Assembly: GCF_003014575.1 (NCBI RefSeq) | Contig: NZ_PYGF01000002.1 | Span: 167,850 to 231,849, forward strand | Origin: Cecembia rubra | GTDB lineage: Bacteria; Bacteroidota; Bacteroidia; Cytophagales; Cyclobacteriaceae | DNA length: 64,000 nt | Reading direction: 5' to 3' | Part shown: piece after piece, positions 24,880 to 32,815 of the stretch | Layout: the number at the start of each line of letters is the position of its first letter | How positions within the stretch are numbered: position 1 is the first letter of the stretch | The notes under the pieces: model-generated | The model's database searches: none | Told to the model about the DNA's origin: nothing | What the model saw: only the letters and a program-made list of their open reading frames with translations | Position numbers and translations under genes: made by a program

Positions 24880-25998
24880 TTAGTCAGCGAGGTATTTTTC
24901 AACTGGCACATAGTCCATATTGAATGCCTCAGCTACAGCTTTATAAACAATGTCTCCGTTGATAACATTAAGGCCTGGAACTAATTCAGGGTTTTCTTGA
25001 GCTGCTTTTTTCCACCCTTTGTTAGCCAATTGAATGGCATAAGGTAGGGTAGCATTGGTCAAAGCCAGTGTGGAAGTATAAGGAACAGCACCTGGCATAT
25101 TGGCTACGCAATAGTGTACTACATCATCAATGATGTATGTTGGGTTTTCATGGGTCGTTGGCTTACAAGTCTCAATGCAACCTCCTTGATCTACTGCTAC
25201 ATCAACCAATACAGTTCCTGGTTTCATGTCCTTCAGCATATCTTTTGTGATCAAATGAGGAGCTTTTGCACCAGGAATCAATACAGCACCGACAATTAAG
25301 TCCGCATGCTTGATCATTTCTCTGATATTATATTCGTTGGACATCATGGTCTTGACATTGGCAGGCATTACATCTGCCAAGTACCTCATTCTTGGAAGAG
25401 AAACATCCATGATAGTCACATCAGCACCTAATCCGGCGGCCATCCATGCGGCTTGGGTACCTACTATGCCACCACCTAAGATCAATACTTTGGCAGGGAG
25501 TACACCTGGTACTCCACCTAGCAGGATCCCTCTGCCTTTTAATGGTTTTTCCAGATAATTAGCGCCTTTTTGTATAGCCATTCTTCCTGCAACTTCTGAC
25601 ATTGGCACCAAAAGTGGGAGGCTTCGGTCAGCTTTTTCAACAGTTTCATATGCTAAGCAAATAGCCTTACTTTCAACCATTGCTTTGGTCAAAGGTTCGT
25701 AAGATGCAAAATGAAAATAGGTAAATAAAAGTTGACCTTCTTTAATGAGCTTGTATTCAGGTTCAATTGGTTCCTTTACCTTGATTATCATTTCCGCAAT
25801 GCTATATACATCTTCAATTGTAGGTAATATAGCAGCTCCTGCTGCGGTATATTCATCATCGGAAAAACCACTTCCTATACCAGCAGTATGTTGAACATAA
25901 ACTTGATGGCCTCTTTTTACCAGTTCTTTCGCACCGGCAGGAGTAAGTGCCACCCTGTTTTCATTGTTTTTGATTTCCTTTGGAACACCTATGATCAT
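24880..25998 (-). CDS. ald: Alanine dehydrogenase
   Basis: A 372-residue NAD-linked L-alanine dehydrogenase. It opens MIIGVPKEIKNNENRVALTP with the pyruvate-binding Arg and Lys region, has KVKEP near 74, the catalytic His in YFHFAS near 96, the Rossmann motif LGGGIVGTQAAWMAAGLGA and DVAVDQGGC near 270. It interconverts alanine with pyruvate and ammonia. The frame runs 33 codons further upstream but the ATG at 25998 matches the family's start; the extension lacks conservation. A possible promoter has TATCTTTG at 26039-26032. Confidence 0.93.
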   Translation of the reverse strand: MIIGVPKEIKNNENRVALTPAGAKELVKRGHQVYVQHTAGIGSGFSDDEYTAAGAAILPTIEDVYSIAEMIIKVKEPIEPEYKLIKEGQLLFTYFHFASYEPLTKAMVESKAICLAYETVEKADRSLPLLVPMSEVAGRMAIQKGANYLEKPLKGRGILLGGVPGVLPAKVLILGGGIVGTQAAWMAAGLGADVTIMDVSLPRMRYLADVMPANVKTMMSNEYNIREMIKHADLIVGAVLIPGAKAPHLITKDMLKDMKPGTVLVDVAVDQGGCIETCKPTTHENPTYIIDDVVHYCVANMPGAVPYTSTLALTNATLPYAIQLANKGWKKAAQENPELVPGLNVINGDIVYKAVAEAFNMDYVPVEKYLAD

Positions 25999-26031
25999 AT
26001 CGTTACAATTTGGGTTTTTTAAAGAGTTGCG

Positions 26032-26065
26032 CAAAGATAATAAGGGCTCATGGATTTGGAACAAA
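26032..26065 (-). promoter_or_regulatory. Candidate ald promoter
   Basis: On the minus strand TATCTTTG (26039-26032) fits the -7 box exactly; a TTTG lies 22 nt upstream (26065-26062), slightly too far. Predicted start near 26026 gives a 5' leader of about 28 nt. Confidence 0.4.
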
Positions 26066-26357
26066 ATCAATTCATTTATTTTGAATTCAAGGTGCAAACA
26101 TTCTGTTTTCAGAATATAATTTTATTAGGTAATATTTTTCTAAACAAAATTTCAAAAATCTGTTTTAAAAAATTAAAAATTCCGAGAATCTTTAATTTTC
26201 GTTTTTGGCTAATATTTGTATGGCATTTTGCGCACAATGCATATTCTAAAAATTGGATTAAGTTGTCTATAAAAAATTTTATTTTGTAAAAAAGAAAAAT
26301 ATGTCGATTATTTGGAATTTTTTTTCGAATTTTTTTGCGATTATTCTGTTTTCCTGT
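26040..26357. other. AT-rich divergent intergenic region
   Basis: Very AT-rich DNA between ald and the E1 gene. Two open frames of 79 and 87 codons run over each other on opposite strands with Lys/Phe/Ile-only composition, which is what AT-rich spacer gives; no gene is called. Confidence 0.6.
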
Positions 26358-26388
26358 TTGTAAAAATAACAAATTTCCCTATTTTTGG
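26358..26388 (+). promoter_or_regulatory. Promoter of the fused E1 gene
   Basis: TTTG (26358-26361), exactly 19 nt, then TATTTTTG (26381-26388): a full match to the Bacteroidota consensus. Expected start near 26394, about 47 nt before the ATG. Confidence 0.7.
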
Positions 26389-26440
26389 AATACTTGGTTG
26401 ACAGCCATTTACACCCAAAATAACGATTAGAGATTACAAT

Positions 26441-28855
26441 ATGACTAACGTGGCAACAATTTCAAAAAACAAAAGATCAAAAGTGCTTGATAAAGAGCAG
26501 CTTCTCAACGATTACCGATTGGGCTGGGAAAGCCGTCATGCATCGCTAATGGGCAGGAAAGAAGTCTTTATGGGGAAAGCAAAATTTGGCATTTTTGGTG
26601 ATGGTAAAGAACTGGCCCAGATTGCCATGGCAAGACATTTTAAAGATGGGGATTTCCGAGCAGGTTATTACAGGGACCAGACTTTTATGATGGCCATTGA
26701 TCAATTGACAATAAAGGAATACTTTGCTCAACTTTACGCACATACTTCCGTTGAGGCAGACCCAGCTTCTGCCGGACGATTGATGAACGGTCATTTTGCC
26801 ACTAGATCTTTAAATAATGATGGGACCTGGAAAAATCTGACTGAGATGAAAAATTCTTCTGCGGATATTTCCCCAACTGCCGGTCAGATGCCGAAATTGC
26901 TGGGCTTGGCATATGCATCTAAATTATTCCGCCAGAATCCTGGATTAAAGGAATTGAGTCAATTCAGTAAGAATGGAAATGAAGTAGCTTGGGGTACCAT
27001 CGGTAATGCTTCTACTTCAGAAGGGATGTTCTTTGAAGCGGTTAATGCCGCAGGTGTGCTTCAAGTTCCTATGGTAATTTCAATTTGGGATGATGGATAT
27101 GGAATTTCTGTTCCAAATGAATACCATACTACAAAAGGCAGTATCTCCGAGATTTTGAAAGGTCTCCAGAGAAATGATGATCAAAGAGGTTATGAGATTT
27201 TTGTAGTAAAAGGTTGGGATTATGAAGCCTTGGACAGGGCGTATGAAAATGCGGCAAGAATTGCCAGAGAAGAGCATGTGCCCGTAATGATACATGTTGT
27301 TGAAATGACCCAACCTCAAGGCCATTCAACATCCGGCTCGCATGAGCGATATAAATCCAAAGAAAGATTGGAATGGGAGAAAGAGTACGATTGCCTTCTC
27401 CAATTCAAAAAGTATATCATTGATAGTGGCATTGCTTCTGAAGAGGATTTGGATCAGATTGAACAGGACGCAAAAGCATTTGTCAAAAAAGAAAAGGATG
27501 CCGCTTGGACTGCATTTTCCGGTGAAATCAAAAATGAACTGAAAGAAGCAGTTCATTTGTTAAAACAAGCTGCGGAACAATCTTCATTTAAACAGGATTT
27601 AGAAGCTTTAGCAGAAGATCTGACCAAACTTATCAATCCAATAAGAAAGGATGTGATCAGTACAGTTAGAAGGGCTTTGTGGCTGTTGAGAAAGGAAAAT
27701 ATTTCTGCAAAAACTGTCCTTAAAAATTGGTATCTGCAACAGCAGGAAATCAATGAGGATAGGTATAGCAGTCATTTATACAGCCAATCAGACTTTTCTT
27801 CAGAAAAAATTTCTCCGGTGCCAGTTGAATATGAAGCGGATGCACCATTGGTTGATGGAAGGGAAGTCTTGCAGGCATGTTTTGATAACCTACTGGCTAC
27901 GGATCCAAGATTTTTGGCTTTTGGAGAAGATGTGGGGAAAATTGGTGACGTAAATCAGGCATTTGCAGGTCTTCAGGCAAAACATGGCGAATTAAGGGTC
28001 ACGGATACAAGTATCCGGGAGGTGACAATCATAGGTCAGGGGATTGGAACTGCATTAAGGGGACTAAGACCAATGGCAGAAATCCAGTACCTTGATTATA
28101 TTCATTATGCCTTGATGACCTTGTCCGATGACTTGGCCTGTTTGCAATATAGGACAAAAGGTGGACAAAAAGCACCGCTGATCGTTAGGACCAGGGGGCA
28201 CAGGCTTGAAGGAGTCTGGCATGCCGGTTCCCCGATTGGAATGTTGCTCCATTCTCTAAGAGGAATGCTGATATGTGTGCCAAGAAACATGACCCAGGCA
28301 GCAGGTATGTACAATACCCTGATGCAAGCTGATGAACCAGCTCTTGTGATTGAATGCTTAAACGGTTACAGGCTTAAAGAAAAAATGCCTGCCAATATTG
28401 GTGAGTTCAGAGTTCCCTTAGGCCAGCCTGAAGTGATCAAAGAAGGGAAAGATCTCACTGTTGTGACTTATGGGTCTATGTGCAGAATTGTGGAAGATGC
28501 AGCAAAAGACCTTGCTGATATGGGAATAGATATTGAAATCATTGATGTCCAAACGCTCTTGCCTTTTGATGTGAATCACATTATTTTAGAATCTGTGAAG
28601 AAGACAAATCGGGTGTTGTTTGCAGATGAAGATGTTCCAGGTGGGGCTTCTGCATACATGATGCAGAAAGTGGTTGAAGAACAGGGAGCTTATTATTTCC
28701 TTGATGCAGAACCTGCTACATTGGCAGGAAAGGCGCATAGGCCAGCCTATTCTTCAGATGGTGATTACTTCTCAAAACCATCCATAGAAGATGTGGTAGA
28801 GAAAATATATGGAATGATGCATGAAGCTGATCCTATAAAATTCCCTGAATTATAA
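26441..28855 (+). CDS. Fused alpha/beta E1 of a branched-chain 2-oxoacid dehydrogenase
   Basis: An 804-residue protein joining both E1 chains. The alpha half (about 20-430) has the thiamine diphosphate region GNASTSEGMFFEAVN near 187 and the phosphorylation-loop-like GHSTSGSHERY near 290. The beta half (about 470-804) has AFGEDVGKIGDVNQAF and ends in the transketolase C domain (ADEDVPGGASAYM). It decarboxylates 2-oxo acids of Val, Leu and Ile and passes the acyl group to E2; pyruvate use is possible. The fused layout is usual in Bacteroidota. E2 and E3 are not in the window. Confidence 0.9.
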   Translation: MTNVATISKNKRSKVLDKEQLLNDYRLGWESRHASLMGRKEVFMGKAKFGIFGDGKELAQIAMARHFKDGDFRAGYYRDQTFMMAIDQLTIKEYFAQLYAHTSVEADPASAGRLMNGHFATRSLNNDGTWKNLTEMKNSSADISPTAGQMPKLLGLAYASKLFRQNPGLKELSQFSKNGNEVAWGTIGNASTSEGMFFEAVNAAGVLQVPMVISIWDDGYGISVPNEYHTTKGSISEILKGLQRNDDQRGYEIFVVKGWDYEALDRAYENAARIAREEHVPVMIHVVEMTQPQGHSTSGSHERYKSKERLEWEKEYDCLLQFKKYIIDSGIASEEDLDQIEQDAKAFVKKEKDAAWTAFSGEIKNELKEAVHLLKQAAEQSSFKQDLEALAEDLTKLINPIRKDVISTVRRALWLLRKENISAKTVLKNWYLQQQEINEDRYSSHLYSQSDFSSEKISPVPVEYEADAPLVDGREVLQACFDNLLATDPRFLAFGEDVGKIGDVNQAFAGLQAKHGELRVTDTSIREVTIIGQGIGTALRGLRPMAEIQYLDYIHYALMTLSDDLACLQYRTKGGQKAPLIVRTRGHRLEGVWHAGSPIGMLLHSLRGMLICVPRNMTQAAGMYNTLMQADEPALVIECLNGYRLKEKMPANIGEFRVPLGQPEVIKEGKDLTVVTYGSMCRIVEDAAKDLADMGIDIEIIDVQTLLPFDVNHIILESVKKTNRVLFADEDVPGGASAYMMQKVVEEQGAYYFLDAEPATLAGKAHRPAYSSDGDYFSKPSIEDVVEKIYGMMHEADPIKFPEL

Positions 28856-28882
28856 TCTGGTTTCCTGAAACAAAAAATTGAG

Positions 28883-28917
28883 AGGCCGCATTGCATTTGA
28901 AGCTTTGCGGCCTTTTT
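28883..28917 (+). terminator. Terminator of the fused E1 gene
   Basis: An 8-bp GC-rich stem (28883-28890 with 28906-28913), 15-nt loop, then five T. Confidence 0.7.
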
Positions 28918-29062
28918 ACAAATTTATCAATACAGATTTTTATTTATGAACCTTTTATTTGTCCCTGATATTGCAAAAAAATTAAGACATTTTGATACTT
29001 TTTAAGCATACTAAGAAAATCTTGCTAAATCAGATTTTTCACATACTTGGGTAGAAAGCCCA

Positions 29063-29737
29063 TTATCTCCTGCTGATTTGATTCAAGGTTACCTCCGGGC
29101 TGGAAGCAATATTACTTTTGTTTAATGCCCTATCCTGAATTTGAACGTCAATCCTGATGGTGTCGTTTCTGAAAATGGACTGCCATCCAAAAGAAAGCAT
29201 TGAATATTGGATAACCCCTTCTACAGGTTGTCCTTCAGCGCTATTGAATATCCTTGGGAATCGGCCATTAAATGTTGTAAAAAATGGAGGATCTTGCCAC
29301 CTAAATTCGTTAAAGGTTCCATTTCTTTTTATAAAAAATTTAACAAAGATATTGAAGTGGTCGGGGTTCTGTTCAACCCAAATTGTGTCATTTACTCTAA
29401 CGTTATTCACTAGCGGGTTAATTGCCCAGTCAAGCGGGTTGAAATTAGGTGCATTGGGAGGTCTATTTGCATAAGTGATGAGTGTGCCATCATTGTTTCT
29501 CCTGAAGTTAATCTCTTGAAATGGCGGGTTGATATCAGTTGGGTTCAGTCCGAGATCGCCTTCTGCATCTTTAAACTTAATGGAAACTATTAGGGAATCA
29601 GCCCCTGCGGTGTTGACAAAAACCATGTCTTCAAAAGCAATTTCCGGAACTGTCGGAAAATTATCCGGTGTGGATATACAGGAATAGGTTATTGGTATCA
29701 GAAATAAAATGTACAGATATTTTTTTACACTGCTCAT
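29063..29737 (-). CDS. Lipoprotein of unknown function
   Basis: 224 residues with a lipoprotein signal ending ITYSC (Cys20). The mature part has FKDAEGDLGLNPTD (about 54-67), a motif seen in many Bacteroidota cell-surface lipoproteins of beta-sandwich type, followed by aromatic and Asn/Asp-rich strands (WIVEQ-type and FRWQDPPFF). I do not recognise a family with a known role. It is divergent from the LuxE-like gene by 72 nt, so the two may share a control region. Confidence 0.75.
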   Translation of the reverse strand: MSSVKKYLYILFLIPITYSCISTPDNFPTVPEIAFEDMVFVNTAGADSLIVSIKFKDAEGDLGLNPTDINPPFQEINFRRNNDGTLITYANRPPNAPNFNPLDWAINPLVNNVRVNDTIWVEQNPDHFNIFVKFFIKRNGTFNEFRWQDPPFFTTFNGRFPRIFNSAEGQPVEGVIQYSMLSFGWQSIFRNDTIRIDVQIQDRALNKSNIASSPEVTLNQISRR

Positions 29738-29809
29738 GCTGGTATAAATTTACAGGAAATCGGTATCCACGTAAAATTGCTCAATTTTCGGTATACAAAT
29801 TATGAAACG

Positions 29810-30805
29810 ATGAATTATTTCAAAAGTTTTCAGGAAGATATCCTCAATTTTAATATTCAAGACTTTGAAAAAAAGTCAATTGAATTGTTTCAATTTCAAG
29901 CCCAGAATAATCCGGTTTATAAGACCTATCTGAACGCAAGGAGGATTAATCCGGATGATGTAGGGGAAATTTCTCAAATACCTTTTTTGCCGGTTGGATT
30001 TTTCAAAGATTTCATTGTTGTATCGGGAGATATTACTCAATATGAGGGTTTTTATTCCAGTAGTGGTACTTCAGGCACAATTACCAGTAAACATTACTAT
30101 TGGTCTGAAGAATTTTATCTGAAAAATGCCCTGAATTTATTTGAAAAGGAATATGGATCTATCAGGGATTTCCATGTTTTAGCGCTTTTACCTGCTTATT
30201 TGGAAAGAAAGGGGAGTTCGTTGGTAAGTATGGCTGATTATTTTATAAAGGAATCAGATTCTCCATATTCTGGATTCTATCTGTATAACCATGAGGATTT
30301 GGTAAAGGTACTTTGGGAATTGAAGGATGATACAAAAAATGTTTTGCTTTTGGGGGTGACTTTTGCTTTGTTGGATTTGGCGGAAAGCAACATTAAGTTT
30401 CCAAAAATGGAAAATCTGATAGTAATGGAGACAGGTGGAATGAAAGGCAGAAGAAAAGAAATGATCAGGGAAGAGGTGCATGAAAAGTTAAAGGCTTCAT
30501 TTCACCAATCAAAAATACATTCTGAATATGGCATGACGGAACTTCTTTCCCAAGCTTATTCAAAAGGAGATGGCAAATACAATTTGCCAATCACTATGAA
30601 CGTTTTACTGAGAGATGTCAATGACCCATTGTCATTAAGCTCTAAGAGACAGGGTGGAATCAATATCATTGACCTGGCTAATTTTCATTCCTGTGCTTTT
30701 ATTGAGACTCAAGATTTAGGGAGATTTGACGATCAGGGGTGCCTAGAAGTCCTGGGACGATTCGATAATAGTGAGGTAAGAGGTTGTAATTTAATGGTCA
30801 ATTAA
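29810..30805 (+). CDS. LuxE-like acyl-protein synthetase / acyl-adenylating enzyme
   Basis: 331 residues from the ATG at 29810 (the frame is open to a TTG at 29777). The nucleotide-binding loop reads YSSSGTSGTITSKH (from about 80), and HSEYGMTELLSQAY near 250 is the A5-like motif of the adenylate-forming superfamily; the C-terminal domain is short, as in LuxE. LuxE activates fatty acids for a reductase. No lux, reductase or acyl carrier gene is nearby, so substrate and partner are unknown; polysaccharide or lipid acylation is possible. Confidence 0.75.
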   Translation: MNYFKSFQEDILNFNIQDFEKKSIELFQFQAQNNPVYKTYLNARRINPDDVGEISQIPFLPVGFFKDFIVVSGDITQYEGFYSSSGTSGTITSKHYYWSEEFYLKNALNLFEKEYGSIRDFHVLALLPAYLERKGSSLVSMADYFIKESDSPYSGFYLYNHEDLVKVLWELKDDTKNVLLLGVTFALLDLAESNIKFPKMENLIVMETGGMKGRRKEMIREEVHEKLKASFHQSKIHSEYGMTELLSQAYSKGDGKYNLPITMNVLLRDVNDPLSLSSKRQGGINIIDLANFHSCAFIETQDLGRFDDQGCLEVLGRFDNSEVRGCNLMVN

Positions 30806-30858
30806 TTTTGTATTGGTTGAATAATTAAACATATTTGGTTTTTAAAAACTTTAAAAGC

Positions 30859-30978
30859 ATGAAAAAATTAGCGGTAGTTGTAATGGCTCTTGGACTTTTG
30901 GCTCTTGGTGCTTGTGCTTCCAGTAAACCATGTCCTGCTTATGCCAAAGCAGTAGACAACAAAGAAATTAAAGGATAA
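30859..30978 (+). CDS. 39-residue lipoprotein with CASSKPCPAYAKA motif
   Basis: A 39-codon gene with a start ATG at 30859 and stop at 30976-30978. It has a lipoprotein signal (KK, hydrophobic run, lipobox LGAC with Cys19) followed by only 20 mature residues: a Ser/Lys linker, a second cysteine in KPCPAYAKA and a charged tail. Short proteins with this SKPCPAYAK ending are, as I recall, widespread in Bacteroidota, with no known role. A hairpin terminator begins 3 nt after the stop. Confidence 0.75.
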   Translation: MKKLAVVVMALGLLALGACASSKPCPAYAKAVDNKEIKG

Positions 30979-30981
30979 AAA

Positions 30982-31012
30982 ATATGCTGACTTAGTAGTC
31001 AGCATATTTTTT
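30982..31012. terminator. Bidirectional terminator overlapping the regulator stop codon
   Basis: An 11-bp stem (30982-30992 with 30997-31007), 4-nt loop, T-run. The stop codon of the minus-strand regulator (30992-30994) lies inside the hairpin. Confidence 0.85.
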
Positions 31013-32149
31013 GACATCTTCAAGGCAGATTGTTTTATCACCCAATATAACCAATCTTTCCACTACATTGCGCAGCTCTCGGATATTTCCTGTCCAAGGA
31101 AATTCCTGAAGTTTCGCGATTGCTTCTTTGCTGATATCTTTTTTGGCAGTTCCGTATTCCTTTGCGATATCTTCTAGAAATTTATCAACTAGTAAGGCTA
31201 TGTCCTCTTTTCTTTCTTTAAGGGCAGGTACTTGAATCAGGATCACACTGAGCCGGTGATAGAGGTCTTCCCTGAATTTTCCATCTTCTATTTCTTTCTT
31301 AAGATCTTTGTTGGTTGCAGCTAAAACTCTGACATCCACTTTGATGTCTTTGTCTCCCCCTACACGGGTAATTTTATGCTCCTGTAAAGCCCTAAGTACT
31401 TTAGATTGAGCAGAAAGACTCATGTCTCCGATTTCATCCAAAAACAAAGTGCCTCCGTCTGCTTGCTCAAATTTCCCAATTCTCTGTTTGACCGCAGATG
31501 TAAATGAGCCTTTTTCATGACCAAAAAGTTCACTTTCAATCAACTCAGCAGGTATAGCGGCACAGTTTACAGCGATAAAAGGGGCTTCAGACCGGTTGCT
31601 TTTTTGGTGTAGCCAGTGTGCTACTAATTCTTTTCCTGTTCCATTGGGACCAGTGATTAGAACCCTGGCATCTGTCGGGGCTACTTTCTCAATAGTCTCC
31701 TTGACCTGTTTTATAGCAGGAGATTCTCCCACCATATCCAACTTTTGGGAAAGTTTTTTTCGAAGAACCTTGGTTTCGGAAACAAGATTTTTTTTGTCCA
31801 GGGCATTACGGACGGTAAGAAGCAATCGGTTGAGATCAGGAGGTTTAGGTATGAAGTCAAAAGCTCCCTTTTTAGTGGCTTCTACCGCAGTTTCTATACT
31901 GCCATGGGCAGAGATCATGATAAACTGTGGTTGTTTATCGAGTTCCGAAACTTTCTCGAGGACTTCCAGTCCATCCATCTTAGGCATTTTGACATCACAA
32001 AGGACCAGATCGAATTCCTCTTCTTGGATCTTTTTAAGCCCCTGTTCCCCATCTTGGGCTTCGGTTACTTGATAATTTTCGTATTCCAGGATTTCTTTTA
32101 GTGTGGACCGGATGACTTTTTCATCATCGATAATGAGGATTTTTGCCAT
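30992..32149 (-). CDS. NtrC-like response regulator without DNA-binding domain
   Basis: 385 residues: a receiver domain (1-120, phospho-acceptor Asp52, Lys101), an AAA+ domain with Walker A GPNGTGK (167-173) and Walker B GTLFLDE (233-239), and the sensor-II WTGNIREL (352-359). The protein ends about 30 residues later, so the Fis-type helix-turn-helix of NtrC/AtoC is absent. The sigma-54 contact loop GAFTGA reads GSFTSA (214-219). It may act without direct DNA binding, or not on sigma-54 at all. The start codon is only about 20 nt from the rnpB 3' end. No histidine kinase gene is adjacent. Confidence 0.9.
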   Translation of the reverse strand: MAKILIIDDEKVIRSTLKEILEYENYQVTEAQDGEQGLKKIQEEEFDLVLCDVKMPKMDGLEVLEKVSELDKQPQFIMISAHGSIETAVEATKKGAFDFIPKPPDLNRLLLTVRNALDKKNLVSETKVLRKKLSQKLDMVGESPAIKQVKETIEKVAPTDARVLITGPNGTGKELVAHWLHQKSNRSEAPFIAVNCAAIPAELIESELFGHEKGSFTSAVKQRIGKFEQADGGTLFLDEIGDMSLSAQSKVLRALQEHKITRVGGDKDIKVDVRVLAATNKDLKKEIEDGKFREDLYHRLSVILIQVPALKERKEDIALLVDKFLEDIAKEYGTAKKDISKEAIAKLQEFPWTGNIRELRNVVERLVILGDKTICLEDVKKYADY

Positions 32150-32171
32150 AAATATTTTTAGTTGGTTAAAA

Positions 32172-32580
32172 AAAGTGCAAGCCTATAAGCCGGGTTCTGT
32201 TCACTGCTTTTTGGGCAGCTTACCTGTCATTTATCTAGGCCCTGATTCACATCAGGGCTCTATCGATCTACCCATTCCGCATAAGGACGAGCAGCCCTTT
32301 TTGGGTTTAACCCAAGGCGGAACCTATTTGATCTTTCAACCCATAAGGTTTACCGTGCCCCCTTCATCACTGTCGGAGCGGTGGGCTCTTACCCCACCTT
32401 TTCACCCTTACCCCGGGCCGATAGCTATCGGTACAGGGCGGTATTTTTTCTGTGGCACTGTCTGTGATCTTGCCGTCACCATCAAGACCCCTTCCCGTTA
32501 GGAAGTATGGTGCTCTTTGTTGCCCGGACTTTCCTCTCTCCCAGATTAAACCGGAACAGCGACAAGTCAGCTTGCACTTT
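32172..32580 (-). ncRNA. rnpB: RNase P RNA (type A, bacterial)
   Basis: Read on the minus strand it has the conserved AGAGGAAAGTCCGGGC block (5' side, near 32530), the ACAGAACCCGGCTTATAGG block (3' end, near 32200) and pairing P1 ends AAAGTGCAAGC and GCTTGCACTTT. The core GGGTAAGGGTGAAAAGGTGG segment lies between. It is the catalytic RNA of tRNA 5' maturation. A run of T follows the 3' stem and probably ends transcription. An apparent 132-codon frame on the plus strand is a shadow. Confidence 0.95.
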
Positions 32581-32744
32581 GCAAATAAAGGTAAATAATC
32601 CTTATGTGGCTAACGAATAATTTTAGAAAAAGTGCGGAAATGGAAAATAATTAAGCAAATACAATAAAGAAGCCTGAATATGGATGAAATCTATCGGGTT
32701 AAAATTATCATAAAAAAACAGCATTTCACAATTAGCGGGTTTTA

Positions 32745-32776
32745 TTTGGATTAAGTTTAAATAAGAAATACTTTTG
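32745..32776 (+). promoter_or_regulatory. Promoter of the TonB receptor gene
   Basis: TTTG (32745-32748), 20 nt, TACTTTTG (32769-32776): a full match. The ATG is 40 nt downstream of the box. Confidence 0.65.
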
Positions 32777-32815
32777 GCCAATAAATTAAATTTAATCTAA
32801 ATATAAACTCCTATT

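Noticed and set aside
25999-26097. 33-codon extension of alanine dehydrogenase
   Set aside because: The family starts at MIIGVPKE; the extension is unlike any family N-terminus.
26050-26372. Two overlapping AT-rich frames on opposite strands
   Set aside because: Composition-driven open frames in spacer DNA.
29777-29809. Upstream TTG start of the LuxE-like gene
   Set aside because: ATG at 29810 is a better start and the extra residues are not family-like.
32103-32501. 132-codon plus-strand frame
   Set aside because: It is antisense to RNase P RNA, which explains the sequence.
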